A stretch of DNA of 64,000 nt from NCBI GenBank assembly GCA_009746045.1, contig RPFO01000744.1:267501-331500 (forward strand), read 5' to 3'. Each line of letters starts with the position of its first letter. Position 1 is the stretch's first letter. A program made the position numbers and the translations under genes. Under the pieces are notes generated by a model that made no database searches, was not told the DNA's origin, and was given only the letters and a program-made list of their open reading frames with translations. Shown here in pieces: positions 63,746 to 64,000 of this stretch. This DNA is from Mesostigma viride (taxonomy: Eukaryota; Streptophyta; Mesostigmatophyceae; Mesostigmatales; Mesostigmataceae).

Positions 63746-64000
63746 TACATGTACGCCTCCTAGAGGCACTATCCCAGCTAAGCCATGCGCTTTATTTAAT
63801 CATGTACGTGTGTGCCTATGATGAGCCACACTCCAGATGATGCCTAGCTTTATTTAGTTATGTTGTGCCCATGCAGGGAGTAACTCTCTGCTGAGACGCC
63901 ATGCCCTAGCTTTTGTATAGCTATGCTGATCTTCCCCCCCATGACAGGCTCCCCATTCGCTGGGCATAGCTTGAAGATCATGGGGATGCAAGTGCCCTGG
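63746..64000 (+). mobile_element. Second 3'-UTR copy of the ORF1-only LINE family, running off the window
   Basis: Directly after the (CAATT)n tail another family 3' UTR starts at GTACATGTACGCCTCCTAGA. It matches the antisense 3' UTR at 26310-26580 closely and continues past the window end (ATGGGGATGCAAGTGCCCTGG region). The arrangement is two tails in tandem. Confidence 0.8.

Overview
The window is eukaryotic nuclear DNA and looks like a green alga of the Chlamydomonadales (volvocine/Haematococcus-like). The reasons are: GC-rich exons with GT-AG introns, a chloroplast-targeted ferredoxin/metallo-beta-lactamase protein of plant and algal type, an EGF-bearing exostosin-like glycosyltransferase of the kind common in volvocine algae, enormous simple-sequence arrays, and a mix of non-LTR, chromovirus, piggyBac-like and hAT-like elements. 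Species-level assignment is not possible from sequence reading alone. No rRNA, tRNA or CRISPR was recognised.

Layout. 1-1290: hexamer arrays. 1.3-15 kb: mostly non-coding sequence on the + strand with scattered short exon-like islands. Some resemble IPT/TIG-type extracellular domains, separated by minisatellite-filled introns. Embedded here are two LINE relics on the minus strand (4.0-5.4 kb), a long (CT)n tract, and one clear gene on the minus strand (6709-8405, two exons). 15.5-21.3 kb: a nearly complete L1-like LINE with three 168-bp 5' monomers, ORF1 and ORF2. 21.3-31.7 kb: transposon debris, including two piggyBac-like elements (23137-26108 and 28247-29589) and antisense copies of an ORF1-only LINE family. 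31995-35631: the second clear gene, an exostosin-family protein in two exons on the minus strand. 36.3-39.1 kb: GC-rich repeats, a 7-bp minisatellite and a huge CAA/CAG array. 39.1-45 kb: more ORF1-only LINE copies, a third piggyBac-like element and an unclassified element. 45-64 kb: a four-level nest.

The nest is the most striking structure. An ORF1-only LINE copy (about 45257-63740) is split by a hAT-like element (45855-62662). That element holds a Ty3/gypsy chromovirus on the minus strand (LTRs 46190-46756 and 60855-61428, 5-bp target duplication). The chromovirus RT domain is in turn split by a restriction-like-endonuclease LINE on the plus strand (52541-56952, 15-bp target duplication).

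Only two host genes are well supported. Nearly everything else is mobile DNA or tandem repeat. The best candidates for something not widely described are: (a) a small ORF in the chromovirus leader encoding an RNase H1 hybrid-binding/viroplasmin-like domain; (b) the same multi-exon gene fragment inside two DNA transposons with different ends; (c) a RING-H2 finger joined to C2H2 fingers, RT and restriction-like endonuclease in a LINE; and (d) a long extra ORF between integrase and the 3' LTR of the chromovirus.
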